From Polynucleobacter sp. TUM22923 (GTDB lineage: Bacteria > Pseudomonadota > Gammaproteobacteria > Burkholderiales > Burkholderiaceae): 64,000 nucleotides of DNA. This document shows positions 37,257-47,382 of the stretch, one piece after another; the stretch's first letter is position 1; every line of letters starts with the position of its first letter. The DNA is taken from contig NZ_AP027274.1 in the NCBI RefSeq assembly GCF_030295705.1, positions 1,612,001-1,676,000 on the forward strand, read 5' to 3'. The translations under genes and the position numbers were made by a program. Under the pieces are notes generated by a model. That model was not told the origin of the DNA. It searched no databases and was given only the letters and a program-made list of their open reading frames with translations.

Positions 37257-37874
37257 CTAACCTTTTTTCTCTAAAAATTGGATGCGTTTTTCCATGCGAT
37301 CCACCGCATCACGTAAAGCGCTTAATTCATTCTTGCGAACCATAAAATCCTGCTTATTTAAAAGTATCTTTTTTTCTTCGCTGATGTACTCAACCATATT
37401 TTCTAGTAGATCTTTTACTGCAGCACGTCCAGATAATATGAGTTTCTGACCCTGCTGCACCGCAAAGTGCGCTGGAGCATCGCCGATAAAGCGCGCTAAA
37501 TCCTCTTCATATTCCCAGCGAACCTGACCAGCGAGTCGACCTAATAACTGAGCTAGATCGGCATCTCCAGTAATTCGTACTGCCTTGATGGCCTGGTCTC
37601 GAAAACTTCCAGAGCCCCCCATCAATGCAGTCAACCCATCTGCTGATATTAACAACTCCAAGGTGGAAACCTCTACAGCTGGTGAAGCTGCCAGCAAACC
37701 CTCGGGCGTCAACTCAAAATATAGGTCTCCTACCGGAAGTTTCAGCAGTATCACCTTACCTGCATGCCTAGCTAGCTCAGACAGAGCCCAAGGCTCTGCA
37801 GTCAATACATGATTAATGCCACGACAGGCTGTAGCTGCTGCAATAGAGTGGCTTGCTGGAGAGATAGTGTTCAT
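37257..37874 (-). CDS. ubiJ: UbiJ, SCP2-domain ubiquinone accessory factor
   Basis: UbiJ works with UbiK as a lipid-binding scaffold for the Ubi hydroxylase complex. An SCP2-like domain spans about residues 20-110 and a coiled coil ends the protein (LSALRDAVDRMEKRIQFLEKK). The frame continues to a TTG at 37895 inside the preceding terminator, but ATG at 37874 is the better start (205 aa). That ATG lies only 6 nt past the T-tract, with no SD. The gene is therefore read by terminator read-through or from a near-leaderless mRNA. Confidence 0.88.
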   Translation of the reverse strand: MNTISPASHSIAAATACRGINHVLTAEPWALSELARHAGKVILLKLPVGDLYFELTPEGLLAASPAVEVSTLELLISADGLTALMGGSGSFRDQAIKAVRITGDADLAQLLGRLAGQVRWEYEEDLARFIGDAPAHFAVQQGQKLILSGRAAVKDLLENMVEYISEEKKILLNKQDFMVRKNELSALRDAVDRMEKRIQFLEKKG

Positions 37875-37880
37875 CAGTGT

Positions 37881-37902
37881 AAAAAACCCGCACAAGTGCG
37901 GG
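37881..37902 (-). terminator. Rho-independent terminator after the Tim44-like gene
   Basis: On the minus strand CCCGCAC and GTGCGGG pair as a 7-bp GC-rich stem (loop 2-4 nt) followed by TTTTTT. It lies 23 nt after the Tim44-like stop and only a few bases before the ubiJ start. Confidence 0.85.
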
Positions 37903-37925
37903 CTTTCAGTGGAAAGTATCTAAGC

Positions 37926-38849
37926 TTAAACTAACTGCTGGATACCCGCCAGTACCCAACCACCAGGACCAGTTACCGGCTTACTGAGATTCCAAACCTC
38001 AGTAAAGTTATTAGCAGGCGCATCGGCCTGCTCACGAATCATGCCGGAAAACTGAACACTGCAGTAATAAGTATCGCCAACAGTCTCAACACCCAATAAC
38101 TGGGCATTCAGCGTTACTACTTCCGTTTGATTAGCGGCATCAGCACGACCAGAGAGATCTTGCTCAATCGTCGCAAACATCTCTGGTGTCGCAAACTCAC
38201 GTAAAGCTACTAAGTCAACCTTGTCCCAGGCTTTTTGCAAACCCACAAAATACTGCTTAGCATTTTCTAAAAAGGCGTATTCATCGAATCCTGGCGGCAA
38301 TGTTGACACAAACGGTGCAGGTTCGGGCTGAGAGGCCATGGCACCAGCTCCGCTAAAAGCATTTGCAGCCGGTGTAAATGCGGGCTCCTGTCTAGGCGCC
38401 TGATCCATCTGGGTACGCTGCATGCCCTGAGATGGTACTTGTGGGCTACGGCCTGCTCCAGATAAAGTGGGTAGCAACTTTCTAATAACGAACATTAATA
38501 CAAAGCCTGCCAACACTGCTATTAATAGACCAGTGATCATGGATGAGGCAGCATCACCTAAGCCAAAATGGGACAAAAGATAACCAATTCCAAGCCCTGC
38601 AGCTAAGCCGCCCAAGATACCGCCCATACCCCCAAAGCGACTGGGTGCAGCAGCTGGTGCTGGCGCTGGAGCAGCTGGCTGAGCCTGCTGCGCTGGTTTT
38701 GGGGTTGGGGCAACTTGTTTTTGCATTGGCGCACTTGGTGCTTTGCCAAAACTTTTCCCACCACCAAGGCGAGCAGCATCAACATGGCCAACAGAAGCAA
38801 ATAACAAACTTAAACTCACTAGTACTGCTTTGAAAAAATGCTTATTCAT
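37926..38849 (-). CDS. Tim44-like domain membrane protein
   Basis: This 307-residue protein has a signal-like N-terminus (residues 1-25) and a Pro/Ala/Gln-rich stretch around residues 45-70. A Gly-rich hydrophobic region around residues 72-118 probably forms two membrane helices. A C-terminal Tim44/NTF2-like domain starts near YAFLENAKQYFVGLQKAWD. Its function in bacteria is not established. It sits between ubiE and ubiJ. Its SD, AGGAGACA (38855-38862 on the minus strand), is fully complementary to UGUCUCCU in the candidate small RNA. Confidence 0.85.
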   Translation of the reverse strand: MNKHFFKAVLVSLSLLFASVGHVDAARLGGGKSFGKAPSAPMQKQVAPTPKPAQQAQPAAPAPAPAAAPSRFGGMGGILGGLAAGLGIGYLLSHFGLGDAASSMITGLLIAVLAGFVLMFVIRKLLPTLSGAGRSPQVPSQGMQRTQMDQAPRQEPAFTPAANAFSGAGAMASQPEPAPFVSTLPPGFDEYAFLENAKQYFVGLQKAWDKVDLVALREFATPEMFATIEQDLSGRADAANQTEVVTLNAQLLGVETVGDTYYCSVQFSGMIREQADAPANNFTEVWNLSKPVTGPGGWVLAGIQQLV

Positions 38850-38905
38850 CTTTTTGTCTCCTATGGAACTACTTAAATTCTTAAGTGCTAAAAATATCAG
38901 AACTA

Positions 38906-39649
38906 TCAGTATTTAATACCAATATGCAAAGCAACGATACCCCCAGTCATCCTATGGGTATCAACTTCATCAAAACCAACCGACAGCATCAACTCTTTCA
39001 GCGCTTGTGCATCCGGGTGCATACGAATAGACTCCGCTAAATAACGGTAACTTTCAGCATCTTGGGCGATTTTCTCACCCAACCAGGGTAAAACCTTAAA
39101 TGAGTAGGCGTCATAGACCGGCTTTAGAAAAGCATCGGGTTGAGAGAACTCGAGGACTAAGACTCGCCCTCCTGGCTTAATCACCCTCAGCATTTCTCCC
39201 AAAGCAACATCTTTGTGCGTCATATTACGCAGGCCAAAAGCAACCGTTACAACATCAAAATGGTTTCCTGGAAAGGGGATTTTTTCTGCGTCGAATTGAA
39301 CACAGGGCAGAGCAAGGCCTTGATCTAACTGACGATCGCGGCCTACTCCCAGCATGGATGCATTAATGTCACTTAGCCACACTTGTGCATCATGATTCTG
39401 CCCCCAACCCGCTGCGCGGGCAAATGCCCCCGCGAGATCTCCGGTTCCACCGGCGATATCCAAAACCTTTTGGCCGGGACGAACTTGGGCACGAGCGATC
39501 GTCACTTTTTTCCACAAGCGATGTAGGCCGAATGACATAAAGTCATTCATCACATCATATTTACTTGCTACCGAGTGAAAAACCTCTGCGACCTTTCCCG
39601 CTTTTTCTGCCTCATCGACACTCTGATATCCAAAATGCGTTTTGCTCAT
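38906..39649 (-). CDS. ubiE: UbiE, ubiquinone C-methyltransferase
   Basis: This 247-residue SAM methyltransferase acts on the ring carbon in ubiquinone (and menaquinone) synthesis. The SAM motif [15 protein letters not shown] is near residue 65. The family signatures [13 protein letters not shown] and [10 protein letters not shown] are present, as is the RVLVLEFS segment. The start overlaps the DUF971 stop by one base (TGATG), so translation is coupled. Confidence 0.96.
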   Translation of the reverse strand: MSKTHFGYQSVDEAEKAGKVAEVFHSVASKYDVMNDFMSFGLHRLWKKVTIARAQVRPGQKVLDIAGGTGDLAGAFARAAGWGQNHDAQVWLSDINASMLGVGRDRQLDQGLALPCVQFDAEKIPFPGNHFDVVTVAFGLRNMTHKDVALGEMLRVIKPGGRVLVLEFSQPDAFLKPVYDAYSFKVLPWLGEKIAQDAESYRYLAESIRMHPDAQALKELMLSVGFDEVDTHRMTGGIVALHIGIKY

Positions 39650-40038
39650 CAGTGGGTACCGCAGGACTTTCCGCCGGCTACATTCATCGGTGCATCTCGA
39701 TCAACGCCAGCGGCAGCTAGTTTATCTAAATGCTCTTTCCATATGGAGTCATAATGCTCACAGAGAAACTGTAGATAGTCCCAAGAATACAAACCAGAGT
39801 CGTGTCCATCAGAAAAGGAAGGTTTGATGGCATAGTGACCAACTGGCTCAATATTGGCGATCAATACCTCTCGCTTACCCGTTTGTAAAGTCTCTTGCCC
39901 AGGGCCATGTCCTTGGACTTCAGCAGAAGGAGATACCACTCTCAGAAATTCAAATGGCAAACGAAATACATGGCCATCCTGATAAGTCAACTCTAAAACC
40001 TTGGAGTGCTGGTGTACCACGATATTTGTTGGAATCAT
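39649..40038 (-). CDS. DUF971 domain protein
   Basis: This 129-residue protein matches DUF971, the small domain also found at the N-terminus of gamma-butyrobetaine hydroxylase. The conserved segments [19 protein letters not shown] and [17 protein letters not shown] are present. The C-terminus ends in CGTH after a Cys/His-poor body. Its one-base overlap with ubiE and its position upstream in the ubiE-Tim44-ubiJ-ubiB run suggest a link to quinone or Fe-S metabolism, but function is unknown. Confidence 0.85.
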   Translation of the reverse strand: MIPTNIVVHQHSKVLELTYQDGHVFRLPFEFLRVVSPSAEVQGHGPGQETLQTGKREVLIANIEPVGHYAIKPSFSDGHDSGLYSWDYLQFLCEHYDSIWKEHLDKLAAAGVDRDAPMNVAGGKSCGTH

Positions 40039-43000
40039 TAAACCAATACCCTTTCAATGCCACCTTGATTGGCTTTAGCAACATAGTCTTGCATCCAATC
40101 TGGGCCTAATAATTTCTGAGCCATCTCGACTACGATGTAATCTGCGGTAGTTCCGCTATCAGCATCAAAACGGCTGAGACCCTGCAAACACGATGGGCAA
40201 CTAGTCAGAACCTTCACTTCACCCGTGAAATTACCTTCACGCAAAGCATCGGCACCCTTCTCCATTTCAATCTCTTTACGGAAGCGTATTTGTGTTGAGA
40301 TATCAGGACGAGTCACTGCTAAGGTTCCCGACTCACCACAGCAACGTTCATTCTTCTCTATGGCCTTGCCGTCTTCTTGCTGTATCAACTCATTGACCGT
40401 CTTCATCGGATCTTGCAACTTCATCGGAGAATGGCATGGGTCGTGATACATATATTTAACCCCAGTCACATTTGTTAGCTTCACGCCTTTTTCCAGCAGG
40501 TATTCATGAATATCAATAATGCGACATCCAGGGAAAATCTGATCAAACTGATAGCCCGCTAATTGGTCATAGCAAGTTCCACAAGAAACTACTACCGTCT
40601 TGATATCCAAGTAATTTAAGGTATTCGCCACGCGATGAAAAAGAACCCGATTGTCGGTAATCATTTTTTCAGCTTTATCGAAATCACCATTACCGCGCTG
40701 AGGATATCCGCAGCACAGATAGCCCGGAGGCAATACTGTTTGGACACCGACCTCCCATAACATTGCTTGCGTTGCCAATCCCACCTGCGAAAACAAACGC
40801 TCGGAGCCACAGCCCGGGAAATAAAATACTGCCTCAGTATCTGCCGTCGTTGTTTTGGGATCCCGAATAATTGGCACGTAGTTTGCATCTTCAATATCAA
40901 GCAAGGCTCTAGCAGTTTTCTTAGGCAAATTTCCAGGCATTTTCTTGTTAATGAAGAAGATCACCTGTTCTTTTATCGCAGGCTTACCAACAGTAGCCGG
41001 TGGATGAGCCGTTTGCTTACGGGCAAACTTGCGCAATACGTCATTACCCAAGCGTTGCGCTTTGTAACCCCAGCCAATCATGACTTTACGGGCCAAGTTA
41101 ATCGTATCTGGGTTAGTCGCATTCAAAAAGAACATGGATGCTGCCGTGCCGGGATTGAATTTTTGCTGCCCCATTTTGCGCAATAAATTACGCATATTCA
41201 TCGACACTTCACCAAAGTCAATATTCACTGGGCAAGGCGTCAAACACTTATGACAAACTGTGCAATGTGCTGCAACGTCATCAAACATTTCCCAGTGCCG
41301 AATCGAAATGCCGCGGCGGGTTTGCTCTTCATATAAGAAGGCTTCAATCAGCAACGAAGTAGCTAAAATTTTGTCACGTGGACTGTAGAGTAAGTTAGCG
41401 CGTGGTACATGCGTTGCGCAAACTGGTTTGCACTTACCGCAACGCAAACAGTCTTTGATGCTGTCAGCAATCGCGCCAATGTCACTCTGCTGCATGATGA
41501 TGGACTCATGACCCATTAAACCAAAGCTGGGGGTATAAGCCATACTTAGATCAGCATGAGGCATCAACTTGCCTTTATTAAATCGACCCTCGGGATCCAC
41601 GCGATTTTTGTAACTACGGAAATCTTTTAACTCTTCTTCCGTCAAGTACTCCAACTTCGTAATACCAATTCCATGCTCTCCTGAAATCACGCCATCTAAA
41701 GAGCGCGCTAGCTTCATAATGCGATCAACAGAGCGATGTGCGTCTTGCAACATCTCATAATCATCTGAGTTCACTGGAATATTGGTGTGAACGTTGCCAT
41801 CACCTGCATGCATATGCAGCGCCACAAAAACCCGCTTGCGTAAAATCTTCTTGTGAATCGCTTCCAGCTCACTCAAAATCGGTTCAAATGCTAAGCCGCC
41901 AAAAATGATTCTGAGCTCTGCGCGAACCTCTGATTTCCAGGAAGAACGCAGACTGTAATTTTGCAAATCCGGAAAATAGGTATCCATCTGAGTTAACCAC
42001 TCAGACCATCGCGCCCGCACATTGGCAATCAATTCAAGCGCCTGCTGTACGCGATCGCCTAAGATTTCTGCGGTCGAGATGTCGTCATCTTCCTCAGTCG
42101 ACTTACCCAGCGGTAATGGACTCTTATTGAGGAAAGATTCAAGACCATCTAAAACTTGTAGTTTATTTTTTAAAGACAGTTCAATATTGATGCGCTCAAT
42201 ACCATCGGTGTACTCACCCATGCGAGGCAAGGGAATCACCACATCTTCATTAATTTTGAAGGCATTGGTGTGACGAGCAATCGCTGCGGTACGGGCACGG
42301 TCTAACCAAAACTTTTTACGTGCCTCAGCACTGACCGCTACAAAACCCTCACCCACACGAAGATTAGCCATGCGGACTACTTCACTTGTTGCTGCAGCTA
42401 CTGCCTCTTCGTTATCGCCAGCAATATCCCCAATTAAAACCATTTTTGGCATGTTGTTGCGCTTGGACTTCGTTGAGTAACCCACCGCTCGTAAGTACCG
42501 ATCGTCTAAGTGCTCTAAGCCAGCCAATATTGGTCCGCCATCCTTGGTTAAACCATCGAGGTAAGCCTTAATTTCAACAATGCTAGGAATCGCTTCTCGG
42601 GCTTGTCCAAAAAACTCCAAACAAACAGTGCGCATGTACTTTGGCATGCGATGCAAGATCCAAGTAGCACTGGTAATAAGGCCATCGCAGCCCTCTTTTT
42701 GAACGCCTGGTAAGCCAGATAAAAACTTATCGGTAACGTCTTTACCCAAACCCTCTTTACGAAATTTCTTCCCCGCAACTTCTAGTATTTCTGTTTTGAG
42801 CACACGTGCACCCGGCTCGCTTAAGCCATCAGACCAGGTTAACTGAAAGCGCACCTGATCCACTATATGAATTTTTCCCAAATTGTGGTCAAGACGCTCA
42901 ACGTCTAACCAGTTACCTTCTGGGTCTACCATCCGCCAACTAGCTAAGTTATCTAATGCAGTACCCCAAAGAACTGCTTTTTTACCGCCTGCATTCATGG

Positions 43001-43880
43001 CAATATTGCCACCGATGCAACTAGCATCAGCTGACGTAGGATCCACTGCAAATACCAATCCGACACGATCTGCTGCGTCTGCGACACGACGAGTCACTAC
43101 ACCTGCACCCGTAAAAATGGTTGAGACCTCGTGATCTACACCTGGCAAGCGCTTACTTTTAACGCCATCGATTTGCTCAAGCTTTTCAGTATTAATGACT
43201 GCTGACAATGCATAAAGCGGAATAGCACCACCGGTATAACCAGTGCCACCACCACGGGGAACAATGGTCAATCCCAACTCAATACAGGCCTTCACTAAAC
43301 CAGGAATTTCTGATTCGTAATCCGGCTTTAGTACCACCAACGGAAACTCCACACGCCAATCTGTTGCATCTGTAACGTGTGCCGCACGCGATACGCCATC
43401 AAAGCAAATATTGTCAGTCGCGGTATGCCGACCCAGCAGCTTAAGAGCGCGCTTACGAATTTCACCAACCTCTTTAAAGCCTTGCTCAAAACGATCTACA
43501 GCGCCATTAGCAGCTTCTAATAAAACCCGTACTTGTTCAGCTGACTCTCCGCTAGATCGCTTCTTTACTTCACCAAGGCGATGCCAGAGAGCATCAATGA
43601 GTAATTGACGGCGATTCGCGTTATCCAATAAATCATCTTGAAGAAACGGATTGCGTTGAACTACCCAAATATCACCCAAAACTTCGAATAGCATCCGAGC
43701 CGAGCGTCCTGTACGACGAACTCCACGTAGATCATTCAGTACACGCCAAGATTCCTCACCCAGAAGGCGAATCACGATCTCACGATCGGAAAATGAGGTG
43801 TAGTTGTAGGGAATTTCGCGGAGGCGGGGGGTGGCCGCATCAGCATTTAATAGTTGGGTCAAACCTAAGGGTGCGTTCAT
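40038..43880 (-). CDS. Large FAD/FMN-binding oxidoreductase with Fe-S and CCG domains
   Basis: This 1280-residue protein joins several modules. They are an N-terminal DUF3683-like domain (residues 1-150) and an FAD-binding PCMH domain ([16 protein letters not shown] near 210). An FAD-oxidase C-terminal domain ([15 protein letters not shown] near 690; [10 protein letters not shown]) comes next. Two 4Fe-4S motifs follow ([11 protein letters not shown] near 808; CTVCHKC near 870), then two CCG domains (CCGYPQRGN near 1056; CCGESG near 1178). This resembles a GlpC/GlcF-type subunit fused to a D-2-hydroxyacid dehydrogenase, so electrons probably pass from a hydroxyacid to quinone. The substrate is unknown. 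The frame opens at 43955, but ATG at 43880 matches the family start. It overlaps the DUF971 start by 1 nt. Confidence 0.9.
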   Translation of the reverse strand: MNAPLGLTQLLNADAATPRLREIPYNYTSFSDREIVIRLLGEESWRVLNDLRGVRRTGRSARMLFEVLGDIWVVQRNPFLQDDLLDNANRRQLLIDALWHRLGEVKKRSSGESAEQVRVLLEAANGAVDRFEQGFKEVGEIRKRALKLLGRHTATDNICFDGVSRAAHVTDATDWRVEFPLVVLKPDYESEIPGLVKACIELGLTIVPRGGGTGYTGGAIPLYALSAVINTEKLEQIDGVKSKRLPGVDHEVSTIFTGAGVVTRRVADAADRVGLVFAVDPTSADASCIGGNIAMNAGGKKAVLWGTALDNLASWRMVDPEGNWLDVERLDHNLGKIHIVDQVRFQLTWSDGLSEPGARVLKTEILEVAGKKFRKEGLGKDVTDKFLSGLPGVQKEGCDGLITSATWILHRMPKYMRTVCLEFFGQAREAIPSIVEIKAYLDGLTKDGGPILAGLEHLDDRYLRAVGYSTKSKRNNMPKMVLIGDIAGDNEEAVAAATSEVVRMANLRVGEGFVAVSAEARKKFWLDRARTAAIARHTNAFKINEDVVIPLPRMGEYTDGIERINIELSLKNKLQVLDGLESFLNKSPLPLGKSTEEDDDISTAEILGDRVQQALELIANVRARWSEWLTQMDTYFPDLQNYSLRSSWKSEVRAELRIIFGGLAFEPILSELEAIHKKILRKRVFVALHMHAGDGNVHTNIPVNSDDYEMLQDAHRSVDRIMKLARSLDGVISGEHGIGITKLEYLTEEELKDFRSYKNRVDPEGRFNKGKLMPHADLSMAYTPSFGLMGHESIIMQQSDIGAIADSIKDCLRCGKCKPVCATHVPRANLLYSPRDKILATSLLIEAFLYEEQTRRGISIRHWEMFDDVAAHCTVCHKCLTPCPVNIDFGEVSMNMRNLLRKMGQQKFNPGTAASMFFLNATNPDTINLARKVMIGWGYKAQRLGNDVLRKFARKQTAHPPATVGKPAIKEQVIFFINKKMPGNLPKKTARALLDIEDANYVPIIRDPKTTTADTEAVFYFPGCGSERLFSQVGLATQAMLWEVGVQTVLPPGYLCCGYPQRGNGDFDKAEKMITDNRVLFHRVANTLNYLDIKTVVVSCGTCYDQLAGYQFDQIFPGCRIIDIHEYLLEKGVKLTNVTGVKYMYHDPCHSPMKLQDPMKTVNELIQQEDGKAIEKNERCCGESGTLAVTRPDISTQIRFRKEIEMEKGADALREGNFTGEVKVLTSCPSCLQGLSRFDADSGTTADYIVVEMAQKLLGPDWMQDYVAKANQGGIERVLV

Positions 43881-44013
43881 AGCTTCATAACTGATAAATA
43901 TGCATTTTAATTGATGAAGTTCATATTGGCAGGAAACCCAGAAAGTTGTCGCCAAAAGGGATAAACCCTTTCAAATTGAAGGGCTTAGGCCTCATTCATG
44001 GTACGCTCATCGG

Positions 44014-45534
44014 ATGGCAACGAACTATTTAAAGAAAATTTTATCGGCCCGTGTCTACGATGTGGCCAGAGAAACAGAGCTCCAGCTAGCGCCCGAACTG
44101 ACCAAGCGCTTAGGTAACCAGATTTTGCTCAAAAGAGAGGATAACCAGCCGGTTTTCTCTTTCAAACTGCGTGGCGCCTATAACAAAATGGTGAATTTGC
44201 CCCCTGAGGCCTTAAAACGTGGAGTAATCGCCGCTTCAGCCGGCAACCATGCCCAAGGGGTAGCCTTAGCAGCTGCCAAAATGAAGTGCAAGGCTGTGAT
44301 CGTGATGCCGCTAACTACTCCCAGCCTCAAAGTGGATGCTGTGAAGGCTAGGGGAGGCTCTTGGGTTGAAGTCATCCTACACGGGGAATCCTACAGTGAT
44401 GCCTTTCAATATTCCGAGCTTTTGGAGAAAAAGCGGGGGCTGACCTTTGTTCACCCTTTTGACGACCCTGATGTAATCGCTGGCCAAGGCACGATTGCCC
44501 TGGAGATTTTTGCGCAACATCCAGCTCCGATAGATGCCATTTTTGTAGCTATTGGCGGCGGCGGCTTAATTGCCGGCATTGGTGAATATGTCAAAGCTGT
44601 GAGCCCAAAAACAAAAGTCATTGGTGTTCAATCTGTTGATTCAGATGCCATGAGAAGATCACTTGAAGCCAATAAGCGCATTGAAATGAAAGATGTTGGT
44701 CTGTTTTCCGACGGTACTGCGGTTAAGCTGGTTGGTAAAGAAACGTTTCGTATTTGCAAGCGCGTAGTTGATGACATCATTACGGTAGATACCGATGAAA
44801 TCTGCGCGGCGATCAATGATGTCTTCACTGACACTCGCAGTATTTTGGAGCCTGCTGGTGCTCTAGCCATTGCTGGCATGAAAAAATACGTTGAAAAACA
44901 TCGTCTTAGAAAGAAAACCTTAGTTGCCGTTGCCTGTGGCGCCAACATGAATTTTAGTCGCCTGCGTTTTGTTGCTGAGCGTGCGGATGTAGGTGAAAGC
45001 CGTGAAGCTGTTTTTGCTGTCACCATTCCAGAAGAACGCGGCTCCTTTAAGCGTTTTTGTGAATTGTTGGGCAATCGTAACGTGACGGAATTTAACTATC
45101 GCATCGCCGATCAAAGTGAAGCCCATATTTTTATTGGTATTGCTACACAAAAAGCGACTGATAGCACCGCGATAGCAAAACATTTTCGTAAAGCGAAATT
45201 TTCCACCATTGATTTAACGCATGATGAGTTAGCCAAATCCCACCTACGCCACATGGTCGGAGGCCGATCAGCCCTTGCTCAAGATGAGCTGCTATACCGT
45301 TTTGAATTCCCAGAGCGCCCAGGTGCGTTAATGAGATTTCTGACCAGCATGGCACCGAACTGGAATATTAGCCTCTTTCATTACCGTAATCATGGTGCTG
45401 ATTATGGTCGCATCTTGGTAGGGATCCAGGTACCCAAGAATGAGCAAAAGCAATTTCAACATTTTTTAGCTAGCTTGGGATATCCGCATTGGAATGAAAC
45501 CGATAACCCCGCTTACCGTCTCTTCTTAAAATAA
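44014..45534 (+). CDS. ilvA: Threonine ammonia-lyase, biosynthetic
   Basis: IlvA (506 aa) deaminates threonine to 2-oxobutanoate, the first step to isoleucine. The PLP lysine is Lys51 in VFSFKLRGAYNKM. The glycine-rich phosphate loop is VAIGGGGLIAGIG. Two ACT-like regulatory domains fill the C-terminal 180 residues, marking the isoleucine-inhibited biosynthetic type rather than the catabolic form. The ATG has no SD. The 133-nt divergent gap upstream contains two mutually exclusive small hairpins (43956-43984). The stop overlaps the next ATG by one base. Confidence 0.96.
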   Translation: MATNYLKKILSARVYDVARETELQLAPELTKRLGNQILLKREDNQPVFSFKLRGAYNKMVNLPPEALKRGVIAASAGNHAQGVALAAAKMKCKAVIVMPLTTPSLKVDAVKARGGSWVEVILHGESYSDAFQYSELLEKKRGLTFVHPFDDPDVIAGQGTIALEIFAQHPAPIDAIFVAIGGGGLIAGIGEYVKAVSPKTKVIGVQSVDSDAMRRSLEANKRIEMKDVGLFSDGTAVKLVGKETFRICKRVVDDIITVDTDEICAAINDVFTDTRSILEPAGALAIAGMKKYVEKHRLRKKTLVAVACGANMNFSRLRFVAERADVGESREAVFAVTIPEERGSFKRFCELLGNRNVTEFNYRIADQSEAHIFIGIATQKATDSTAIAKHFRKAKFSTIDLTHDELAKSHLRHMVGGRSALAQDELLYRFEFPERPGALMRFLTSMAPNWNISLFHYRNHGADYGRILVGIQVPKNEQKQFQHFLASLGYPHWNETDNPAYRLFLK

Positions 45535-46457
45535 TGTCCTATTCACTCACTGGCAAACTGGTTGTAGCGATTTCATCTCGCGCCCTCTTTGATTTTGAAG
45601 AAGAGAATCGCCTCTTCGAATCTTCTGATGACAGCGCTTATATGAAGCTGCAGCTAGATCGCCTAGGTAATGCTGCTCAAAAGGGTGTTGCCTTTCCATT
45701 AGTAAAAAAACTCTTAGCTTTTAACGAGGAGGGTGAGCAACGCGTTGAGGTTGTTATTCTTTCTCGCAATGATCCTGTAAGTGGCTTACGTGTCTTCCGC
45801 TCCGCCAAACATCATGGCCTTCACCTTGAGCGGGGAGTGTTTACTAGGGGTCGCGCGCCCTATCACTATTTGCGCTCTTTACATGCGAACTTATTTCTCT
45901 CAGCAAATGAGGATGATGTTCGCGCTACGATTGATGCCGGGTTTCCAGCTGCTCGTGTTTACCCAGAATCGAGCAAAACAGCAGAATCTCACCCGCATGA
46001 AATCCGTATTGCATTTGACGGAGATGCCGTCTTATTTTCAGATGAAGCGGAACAAGTATTTCAGAGTAAAGGCCTGCTGGCTTTTGTTGATCACGAGAGT
46101 AAGAATGCTGCAATTCCTTTACCGCCTGGCCCCTTCAAGCCATTATTAGAAGCACTACATCGCTTACAGCGCACCACTAGTGAACAAGGGATGCGTATTC
46201 GCACTGCGCTAGTAACGGCTCGCTCTGCCCCCGCACATGAACGTGCCATCCGCACCTTAATGGCCTGGGGCATTGATGTAGATGAGGCGATGTTCTTAGG
46301 CGGTCTTGCTAAGAGCGAGTTTCTCCGTGAATTTGAGCCAGACTTTTTCTTTGATGATCAAACCGGTCACTGTCAGTCTGCCGCCTCTGTAGCGCCTACA
46401 GGCCACGTTGTTTCTGGTGTGTCCAACCGCCAAAAGTCTGAAGACCCAAAGAACTAA
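45534..46457 (+). CDS. 5'-nucleotidase (cytosolic NT5C-like family)
   Basis: This 307-residue protein matches the bacterial 5'-nucleotidase family related to eukaryotic cytosolic 5'-nucleotidase I. Conserved segments include VVAISSRALFDFEEE at the N-terminus, ILSRNDPVSGLRVF, IAFDGDAVLFSDEAE with HAD-like aspartates, and the C-terminal DFFFDDQTGHC. It should dephosphorylate nucleoside monophosphates. It overlaps the ilvA stop by 1 nt and precedes queF by 37 nt, so the three are probably co-transcribed. Confidence 0.85.
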   Translation: MSYSLTGKLVVAISSRALFDFEEENRLFESSDDSAYMKLQLDRLGNAAQKGVAFPLVKKLLAFNEEGEQRVEVVILSRNDPVSGLRVFRSAKHHGLHLERGVFTRGRAPYHYLRSLHANLFLSANEDDVRATIDAGFPAARVYPESSKTAESHPHEIRIAFDGDAVLFSDEAEQVFQSKGLLAFVDHESKNAAIPLPPGPFKPLLEALHRLQRTTSEQGMRIRTALVTARSAPAHERAIRTLMAWGIDVDEAMFLGGLAKSEFLREFEPDFFFDDQTGHCQSAASVAPTGHVVSGVSNRQKSEDPKN

Positions 46458-46494
46458 AAAACGAAGCACTGAAAAGATTAAAGAAAATAATAGT

Positions 46495-47322
46495 ATGACG
46501 ACATTACCTTTAGGCCAGCAATCGGCTTACCCTGATCAATATGATCCCAGTGTTTTATTCCCGATTCCTAGAGCAGAGAATCGCCTGAAGCTGAGGCTCT
46601 TAGAAAATCAAACACTTCCTTTTGTTGGCGTGGACATTTGGAATGCTTTTGAATTAAGCTGGCTCAATTTAAAAGGAAAGCCCCAAATTGCCTTAGCAGA
46701 ATTTCAGGTGCCAGCAGATTCGCCAAACATGATTGAATCTAAATCTTTCAAGCTCTACCTCAATAGCCTGAACAGCGTGCGTTTTGAAGATGAGAATGCC
46801 TTACGCGAAACACTGATCACGGATCTTTCTCAGGTAGCTGGTAGCAAGATTGCAACGCGCATTTTTCTCCCAGAAACAATCGCTAAAAAAGGTATGCAAG
46901 AAATGAGTGGCGTTTTAATGGATCGCCTCGATATTGAAATCGATCCTAGCTTAGCCGCTGATTCGGCATTACTAGAGGTTAATGCAGACTTTGGACCTAT
47001 TGAGCAATGCCTTGTGTCTCATTTACTTAAATCAAATTGCCCAGTCACAGGCCAGCCAGATTGGGCTAGCATTCAAATTCGTTACCAAGGACGCCCCATC
47101 TTAGAAGAAGGTTTATTACGCTACCTGATCGGTTTTAGACAATTAGGTGAGTTCCATGAGCATTGCGTTGAAACCATCTTCACCGATATCAAACGTCAAT
47201 GTAAGCCAGAAAAACTTTCAGTTTATGCACGCTATACCAGAAGAGGGGGTTTAGATATCAACCCTTTTCGCACAGACCACAATGCACCTTGGCCTGAAAA
47301 TACACGACACGCTCGACAGTAG
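46495..47322 (+). CDS. queF: NADPH-dependent 7-cyano-7-deazaguanine reductase
   Basis: QueF reduces preQ0 to preQ1 in queuosine synthesis. It is the long two-domain (YqcD-like) form. The catalytic cysteine lies in LLKSNCPVTGQPDW, and the QueF motif region continues in EFHEHCVETIF. The frame opens at 46408, inside the previous gene, but ATG at 46495 (275 aa) gives the normal family N-terminus MTTLPLGQQSAYPDQYD. There is only a purine-rich AAAGAAAA upstream. A bidirectional terminator follows. Confidence 0.93.
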   Translation: MTTLPLGQQSAYPDQYDPSVLFPIPRAENRLKLRLLENQTLPFVGVDIWNAFELSWLNLKGKPQIALAEFQVPADSPNMIESKSFKLYLNSLNSVRFEDENALRETLITDLSQVAGSKIATRIFLPETIAKKGMQEMSGVLMDRLDIEIDPSLAADSALLEVNADFGPIEQCLVSHLLKSNCPVTGQPDWASIQIRYQGRPILEEGLLRYLIGFRQLGEFHEHCVETIFTDIKRQCKPEKLSVYARYTRRGGLDINPFRTDHNAPWPENTRHARQ

Positions 47323-47327
47323 TCCAT

Positions 47328-47366
47328 AAAAAAATCCCTTGTAGAAAAACTCTAGAAGGGATTTTT
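47328..47366. terminator. Bidirectional terminator between queF and ssb
   Basis: AAAAATCCCTT (47330-47340) and AAGGGATTTTT (47356-47366) form an 11-bp stem extended by an inner TAGA/TCTA helix past one G-G mismatch, with an AAAAC loop. Each strand ends in a T-run, so it can stop both the queF (+) and ssb (-) transcripts. Confidence 0.9.
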
Positions 47367-47382
47367 ATTGGGCAAATACTAT

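Noticed and set aside
37875..37895. ubiJ start at the TTG inside the terminator
   Set aside because: The codons derive from the hairpin and T-run. The ATG at 37874 gives the expected protein.
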